The notes beneath the pieces were generated by a model that worked only from the letters and a program-made list of their open reading frames with translations, was not told the origin of the DNA and ran no database searches. A stretch of DNA of 62,277 nt from Thermus caliditerrae (GTDB lineage: Bacteria > Deinococcota > Deinococci > Deinococcales > Thermaceae), in contig NZ_JAKEDT010000007.1 of the NCBI RefSeq assembly GCF_021462525.1, positions 20,937 to 83,213 on the forward strand, in the 5' to 3' direction. Positions within the stretch are counted from its first letter, which is position 1. The number at the start of each line of letters is the position of its first letter. The translations under genes were made by a program, and so were the position numbers. Positions 54,678 through 62,277 of this stretch are shown piece by piece.

Positions 54678-55205
54678 ATGGCGAACCTCAAGAGCCTTCC
54701 CGTGGGCAAGAAGGCCCCTGAAGTGGTCCACATGGTCATCGAGGTACCCCGGGGTTCTGGAAATAAGTACGAGTACGATCCCGAGCTGGGGGTGATCCGG
54801 CTGGACCGGGTGCTCCCAGGGGCCCAGTTCTACCCGGGGGACTACGGCTTCATCCCCTCCACCCTGGCGGAGGACGGGGATCCTCTGGACGGGATCGTCC
54901 TCTCCACCTACCCCCTGCTGCCCGGGGTGGTGGTGGAGGTGCGGGTGGTGGGCCTCCTCCTCATGGAGGACGAGAAGGGCGGGGATGCCAAGATCATCGG
55001 GGTGGTGGCGGAGGACCAGCGCCTGGACCACATCCAGGACATCGGCGATGTGCCCGAGGGGGTGCGGCAGGAGATCCAGCACTTCTTTGAAACCTACAAG
55101 GCCCTCGAGGCCAAGAAGGGCAAGTGGGTGAAGGTCACGGGCTGGCGGGACCGGCAGGCGGCCTTGGAGGAGGTGCGGGCCTGCATCGCCCGTTACGGCG
55201 CCTGA
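54678..55205 (+). CDS. ppa: Inorganic pyrophosphatase (family I)
   Basis: A 175-residue soluble pyrophosphatase hydrolysing PPi with Mg. The family I signature EDGDPLDGIVL (E65, D66, D68, D71) is intact, with PRGSGNKYEYDPELG and FYPGDYGFIP around the active site and DEKGGDAKIIGVVAEDQRLDHI later. The sequence is nearly that of the T. thermophilus hexameric enzyme as I remember it (MANLKSLPVG start). A TATAAT 9 nt before the ATG gives it its own promoter, and an intrinsic terminator follows. Confidence 0.96.
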   Translation: MANLKSLPVGKKAPEVVHMVIEVPRGSGNKYEYDPELGVIRLDRVLPGAQFYPGDYGFIPSTLAEDGDPLDGIVLSTYPLLPGVVVEVRVVGLLLMEDEKGGDAKIIGVVAEDQRLDHIQDIGDVPEGVRQEIQHFFETYKALEAKKGKWVKVTGWRDRQAALEEVRACIARYGA

Positions 55206-55225
55206 ATGCGGGGGAAGCGAGTGGG

Positions 55226-55248
55226 CCTGGCCCTGGGGCCAGGTCTTT
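55226..55248 (+). terminator. Intrinsic terminator of ppa
   Basis: CCTGGCC (55226-55232) pairs with GGCCAGG (55237-55243) around a 4-nt loop and is followed by TCTTTTT. Confidence 0.85.
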
Positions 55249-55278
55249 TTCCCCTTACAATGGGATTGGAGGAAGCCT

Positions 55279-55782
55279 ATGGTCTGCCCGGTATGCGGGG
55301 AAACCCTGGAGCTGGAGGGGTACAAGGCGGGGGACCTTTTGGACTGTGAGTCCTGCGGGGCTGTTCTCCGCCTCCTTTCCGACGGCACCTTGGAGCTGGT
55401 GGAGGCGCCGGAGGAAGGGGAGGAGGGGGAGGAGGCCCTGTGGGGGCTTTCCGCCTATGGGGAGGGGGAGGAGGTAGTCCTGGTCTTCTCCGACGGCACC
55501 CTGGAGGAGGAGGTGCGGGTGCCCAGAGTGGAGCTCTTGGAAGCCCTGCGCCGCCTGGAGGAAGGGGTGGGGGAGGAGCCTCCCAAGGAGGCGGAGGACG
55601 AGCCCAACCTGGAGCCCGACTACCTGACGGCGCATGTGCAGGGCGATGAGGGGCCTTTGGCCCTGCGGCGCATCCTCTTCCCCGGGGCCCGGGACCTTTT
55701 GGAGTTCACCCTGCCCTCGGGTTCGGTGTACGAATTTGGCTTTCAGGAGGTGCGGGAGCTTCTGAAGCCCATCCTCCTCTAG
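55279..55782 (+). CDS. LysW-like zinc-ribbon protein with C-terminal extension
   Basis: A 167-residue acidic protein. The N-terminus has a zinc ribbon with C3-xx-C6 and C23-xx-C26 (MVCPVCGETLELEG, LLDCESCGAVLRL). Its order and length resemble LysW, the amino-group carrier of lysine and arginine synthesis, including the acidic stretch EAPEEGEEGEE where LysW would end. Here about 110 more residues follow, forming an acidic domain (EEVVLVFSDGTLEEEVRVPRVELLEALRRLEEG, then ILFPGARDLLEFTLPSGSVYEFGFQEVRELLKPILL). The ATG at 55279 follows GGAGGAAG; TACAAT lies at 55256-55261. rsmI starts 1 bp after its stop codon. The function is unknown. Confidence 0.65.
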   Translation: MVCPVCGETLELEGYKAGDLLDCESCGAVLRLLSDGTLELVEAPEEGEEGEEALWGLSAYGEGEEVVLVFSDGTLEEEVRVPRVELLEALRRLEEGVGEEPPKEAEDEPNLEPDYLTAHVQGDEGPLALRRILFPGARDLLEFTLPSGSVYEFGFQEVRELLKPILL

Positions 55783-55783
55783 C

Positions 55784-56572
55784 GTGCGCCTGGTCCTGGT
55801 ACCCACCCCTATTGGCCACCTGGAGGACATCACCCTAAGGGCCCTCCGGGTGCTTAAGGAGGCGGAGGTGGTGGCCTGTGAGGACACCCGGCGCACCGGG
55901 GTTCTCCTCCGCCACTACGGCATCCCCACCCCCACCCTGCGCCTGGACCAGCACACGGTGGGGCGGGCCCGGGAGCTCCTCTCCCCTTATACCTACGTGG
56001 CCTACGCCACCGATGCCGGTACCCCGGGGATTTCCGACCCGGGGGCGGAGCTGGTGCGGCTGGCCTTAGAATGGGGCTGGCGGGTGGAAGCGCTTCCTGG
56101 GCCCACCGCCCTCATCCCCGCCCTGGTGGCCTCGGGCCTGCCCACGCGCCGCTTCACCTTTGAGGGCTTTTTGCCCAAGGCGGGCAAGGAGCGCAAGGAG
56201 CGCCTTCTGGCCCTGGCCCGGGAGGGGAGGACGGCTGTGCTCTACGAAAGCCCGCACCGCCTGCGCAAGACCCTCGAGGACCTCATGGAGGTCTACGGCC
56301 CTGCCCACCCCGTGGCCGTGGCCCGGGAGCTCTCCAAGGTGCACGAGGAGGTGTTTCGGGGAAGCTTGCAGGAGGCGTGGGCGCACTTTTTGGAGCCGCG
56401 GGGGGAGTTCGTGCTGGTTCTGGGACCCAAGGAGGCCCCGCCGGTGGCGGCAGAGGCGCTTTTAGACGAGCTCAAGGCCCAGGGGCTTTCCGGGAAGGCC
56501 CTCTTCCGGGCCCTTTTGCAGCGGGGAGTTCCCAGAAACGAAGCCTACCGGCTTTCTTTGGAGGAGGGATGA
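55784..56572 (+). CDS. rsmI: 16S rRNA (cytidine1402-2'-O)-methyltransferase RsmI
   Basis: A 262-residue SAM-dependent tetrapyrrole-methylase-fold enzyme modifying C1402 of 16S rRNA. Family segments are LVPTPIGHLEDITLRALRVL, EDTRRTGVLLRHYGI, YATDAGTPGISDPGAELVR, ALPGPTALIPALVASGLPTRRFTFEGFLP and LYESPHRLRKTLEDL. The length is typical. It starts with GTG at 55784, 1 bp after the LysW-like gene, with no ATG nearby. Its TGA overlaps the pfkA ATG by 4 bp. Confidence 0.92.
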   Translation: MRLVLVPTPIGHLEDITLRALRVLKEAEVVACEDTRRTGVLLRHYGIPTPTLRLDQHTVGRARELLSPYTYVAYATDAGTPGISDPGAELVRLALEWGWRVEALPGPTALIPALVASGLPTRRFTFEGFLPKAGKERKERLLALAREGRTAVLYESPHRLRKTLEDLMEVYGPAHPVAVARELSKVHEEVFRGSLQEAWAHFLEPRGEFVLVLGPKEAPPVAAEALLDELKAQGLSGKALFRALLQRGVPRNEAYRLSLEEG

Positions 56573-57537
56573 AGCGCATTGGGGTTTTCACCAGCGGCGG
56601 CGACGCGCCGGGCATGAACGCGGCCATCCGGGCGGTGGTGCGCCAGGCCCACGTCTTGGGGATTGAGGTCATCGGCATCCGTAGGGGCTACGCCGGCATG
56701 ATCCTGGGGGAGATGGTGCCCCTAGGGGTGCGGGATGTGGCCAACACCCTCCAGCGGGGAGGGACCATCCTCCTCACCGCCAGGAGCGAGGAGTTTATGA
56801 CCGAGGAGGGCCGGGCCCGGGCAGTGGCCAAGCTGGAGGCCGCAGGGATTGAGGGCCTGGTGGCCATCGGCGGGGATGGCACCTTCCGCGGGGCCATCCG
56901 GCTTTTGGAGGAGCACAAGGTGCCCGTGGTGGGGGTGCCGGGCACCATCGACAACGACCTGTACGGCACCGACTACACCATCGGCTTTGACACGGCCGTG
57001 AACACGGCCCTCGAGGCCATCGACCGCATCCGCGACACCGCCGCCAGCCACGAGCGGGTCTTCTTCATCGAGGTGATGGGGCGGCACTCCGGCTTCATCG
57101 CCTTGGACGTGGGCCTGGCCGGGGGGGCTGAGGTGATCGCCGTGCCCGAGGAGCCCCTGGACCCCAAGGCCATAGCGGAAGGGCTCATGGAATCCCAGCG
57201 CCGGGGGAAGACCAGCTCCATCGTGGTGGTGGCGGAAGGGGCTTACCCTGGGGGGGCGGCGGGGCTTCTTGCCGCCATCCGCGAGCACGTGCGGGTGGAG
57301 GCCCGGGTCACGGTGCTGGGGCACATCCAGCGGGGCGGGAGCCCCACGGCCAAGGACCGTATCCTGGCCAGCCGCCTGGGGGCGGCAGCGGTGGAGGCCC
57401 TGGCGGCAGGAGCGAGCGGGGTTATGGTGGGCGAGGTGGAAGGGGAGGTGGAGCTCACCCCCCTCAAGGAGGCGGTGGAGCACAAGAAGGACATTAACCG
57501 GGGCCTTCTTGGGCTATCGCGGGTGTTGGCCCTCTAG
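56569..57537 (+). CDS. pfkA: ATP-dependent 6-phosphofructokinase
   Basis: A 322-residue glycolytic enzyme that phosphorylates fructose 6-phosphate. ATP-site segments are FTSGGDAPGMNAAIRAVVR and IGGDGTFRGAIRLLEE; the catalytic PGTIDNDLYGTDYTIGFDTA carries the proton-acceptor Asp, and the substrate site is VMGRHSGFIALDVGLAGGAE. The first-half GGDG motif marks the ATP rather than the pyrophosphate type. The length is that of bacterial PfkA. Its ATG overlaps the rsmI stop codon. It converges on the cvpA-like gene, overlapping by 24 bp. Confidence 0.95.
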   Translation: MKRIGVFTSGGDAPGMNAAIRAVVRQAHVLGIEVIGIRRGYAGMILGEMVPLGVRDVANTLQRGGTILLTARSEEFMTEEGRARAVAKLEAAGIEGLVAIGGDGTFRGAIRLLEEHKVPVVGVPGTIDNDLYGTDYTIGFDTAVNTALEAIDRIRDTAASHERVFFIEVMGRHSGFIALDVGLAGGAEVIAVPEEPLDPKAIAEGLMESQRRGKTSSIVVVAEGAYPGGAAGLLAAIREHVRVEARVTVLGHIQRGGSPTAKDRILASRLGAAAVEALAAGASGVMVGEVEGEVELTPLKEAVEHKKDINRGLLGLSRVLAL

Positions 57538-57981
57538 GGCCAGGGCCTTCCGCAGCCAGGGGGTTTGCCAGGCCAGGCGGAAGGCCTCCCGGGCGAAGGG
57601 GCTCTGGCTCACCCCCTGATAGATGGGAGTGGGCAGGTTCACCGACGGGTAGCGGAGGCCCCCCGTGGAGGCCACCCGCTCAAAGGGGTACCCGGCCCAG
57701 AGGCTCAAGGCCAGGAAGAGGCCCAGGAGGAAGCCGCCCAAGGCGCCAAGCCCCCCCTCCAGGCGTCGGGAAAGCTGGGGCAGGGGCAGGCTTTTGCCCA
57801 GCAGGCCCGTCAGCAAGCCCAGGCCAAGGCCCAGAAGGGGGCCGGCTAACCCCAGCTGGGCCAGGAGCACGTAGGCCACAACGCCCCCGCCGGCAAAGGC
57901 CCACGGCCATCCCCCCCGGTAGCCCAAGGCGAGGCCTAGGGACAGGCTGAAGAGGGCCAGGAGGTCCACCCAGGTGAGCAT
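57514..57981 (-). CDS. CvpA-family membrane protein
   Basis: A 155-residue inner-membrane protein with four hydrophobic segments, starting MLTWVDLLALFSLSLGLALGYRGG and later GALGGFLLGLFLALSLWAGYPF, followed by a short soluble tail. The opening DLLALFSLSLGLALGYRGGW pattern is that of the CvpA/colicin V production family, whose role is unsettled. A minus-strand TAAACT (57993-57988) lies 6 nt before the ATG at 57981. It overlaps the end of pfkA by 24 bp and lies downstream of pheT. Confidence 0.75.
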   Translation of the reverse strand: MLTWVDLLALFSLSLGLALGYRGGWPWAFAGGGVVAYVLLAQLGLAGPLLGLGLGLLTGLLGKSLPLPQLSRRLEGGLGALGGFLLGLFLALSLWAGYPFERVASTGGLRYPSVNLPTPIYQGVSQSPFAREAFRLAWQTPWLRKALALEGQHPR

Positions 57982-58027
57982 GGGTTCAGTTTACGCCACC
58001 CCAGCCTCGGAGTACCCCGTTGGAACC

Positions 58028-61434
<3,407 letters not shown>

Positions 61435-61438
61435 CTAG

Positions 61439-61467
61439 AGGATATCCCGGAAGACCCCGAGGGCCAA
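61439..61467 (-). promoter_or_regulatory. Promoter of pheST
   Basis: On the minus strand -35 TTGGCC (61467-61462), a 17-bp spacer and -10 TATCCT (61444-61439) lie 7 nt before the pheS ATG. No T-box or attenuator-type leader is possible with so short a 5' end. Confidence 0.6.
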
Positions 61468-61527
61468 GGGGTGGGCCCTAGGTGTCAGACTTGACCGGTA
61501 TACCCCTTTTGGGGTAGATGAGTTCCG

Positions 61528-62213
61528 ATGAACCTGCGCGAAGCCCTATCCCAGGTTCCCGACCCCCGCGCCCACAACCGCCGCTACCCTCTCTGGGGCC
61601 TCCTGGCCCTCATCCTGTTGGCCTTCCTCTCCCGCGTGGACTCCCTGCGCGGCGTCGCCCGCTTCGCCCGCGCCCACCCCCACCTTCTCCCCCACCTGGG
61701 CCTGCGCAAGCCCCCGGGCCACACCGCCCTCACCGAGCTCCTCCACCGCCTGGACCCCGAGGCCCTGGCCCAGGCCCTGGCCGCCGTCTTCCCGGAGACG
61801 GAGCGGGAAGGGGAAAAGGTCCTGGTGGCCGACGGGAAGGCCCTCCGGGGAAGCGGCAAGGGCAAGAGCCCCCAGGTGCGCCTGGTCGAGGTATGGGCTC
61901 GTTCCCTGGGGCAGACCCTGGCCCAGGCCAGGGCGGAGGGGAGCGAACAGGGGGCTCTCTTGGAGCGCCTGGGGGCCGGGGGACTGGCGGGGAAGGTGGT
62001 GGTAGGGGATGCGGGCTTCCTGTACCCCGAGGTGGCCCGCGGGGTGCGGGCAAAAGGGGGGAGTACTTCCTGGTCTTGAAGGGGAACCAGGGGGAGTTGC
62101 TGGGGTGGGTGCGGGAGGTGTTGGCGGGGATGGCGGAGGGGGCTTTGCCTGGGGAGACCCGGGCGGTGTGGGAGCGGGAGGGGGACGGGGAGGTGGGGCG
62201 GACGGAGGGGTAG
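61528..62213 (+). pseudogene. ISAs1-family transposase, frameshifted and shortened
   Basis: The first frame (61528 to about 62056) encodes an ISAs1-type N-terminus (REALSQVPDPRAHNRRYPLWGLLALILLAFLSRVDSLRGVARFARAHP) and the first acidic motif VLVADGKALRGS, then VVVGDAGFLYPEVARGV. In the run AAAAGGGGGG (62047-62056) the homologous reading moves to the -1 frame (EYFLVLKGNQGELL), which stops at 62213. Full ISAs1 transposases are about 370 residues; the joined product would be near 228. Past the stop codon, in-frame residues ALTSLGPNALP still look transposase-like. I read it as a decayed element; a programmed -1 shift cannot be excluded, but the stop would still cut it short. A TACCCC-TTTT-GGGGTA hairpin (61501-61516) precedes it. 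Confidence 0.75.
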
Positions 62214-62277
62214 GCCCTGACCAGCCTGGGGCCGAATGCTTTGCCCTCTGGGCAAACACATTGATGAGGCGGATGCT

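Overview
This is a chromosomal segment of a Thermus species. The signs are a very GC-rich, C/G-ending codon bias, proteins that closely match my recollection of Thermus thermophilus families (DnaA, inorganic pyrophosphatase, dihydropteroate synthase, SlyD), and a replication origin with 13 DnaA boxes between dnaN and dnaA, the layout known for T. thermophilus. I cannot name the species. Many transcription units look leaderless: a TAnnnT -10 box sits 6-9 nt before an ATG or GTG with no Shine-Dalgarno sequence.

Left part (1-17000). A clipped ORF is followed by a PfkB sugar kinase and a tungsten module: aldehyde:ferredoxin oxidoreductase, a MoaD-like protein and a TupABC-type tungstate transporter. 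Next come a DUF309 protein with a zinc-type asparaginase, and a trehalose/maltose-type ABC transporter with a consensus promoter and a LacI-type operator. Then follow FUN14 and HD proteins, ispF, a TRIC-like channel, two divergent TPR proteins, a SAM hydrolase, surE, a cold-shock protein and slyD.

Middle part (17000-36800). After cysK comes a five-gene minus-strand operon: TetR, ABC ATPase, ABC-2 permease, a predicted outer-membrane barrel and a LolA-like carrier. It stands back to back with pspA and a membrane coiled-coil gene. Then follow dxs and a metallo-hydrolase, a radical SAM/SPASM protein, a cytochrome c, a NifX-like protein, moaC, an MFS transporter, a tandem universal stress protein, folP-folB, an NYN nuclease, ndk, a PP2C phosphatase and a lipoprotein of unusual codon use.

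Right part (36800-62277). rtcB carries a 482-residue intein at its catalytic cysteine. The origin follows: pyk-eno-dnaN on one side, oriC with a DnaA-trio unwinding element, dnaA divergent from mnmG-rsmG-parA-parB, then comEC-comEA. One perfect parS site lies inside comEC, with related sites in mnmG and between mnmG and rsmG. Beyond are a membrane protein/GDPD divergent pair, ppa, a LysW-like zinc-ribbon protein, rsmI-pfkA, a CvpA-like protein, pheS-pheT and a broken ISAs1-type transposase.

The most interesting points are the DnaA-trio element, the active-site intein, the TetR/ABC/barrel/LolA operon, the divergent leaderless gene pairs whose -10 boxes overlap, the LysW-like fusion, and an unidentified structured leader before the NYN gene. 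All functional calls come from reading motifs; no database search was run.
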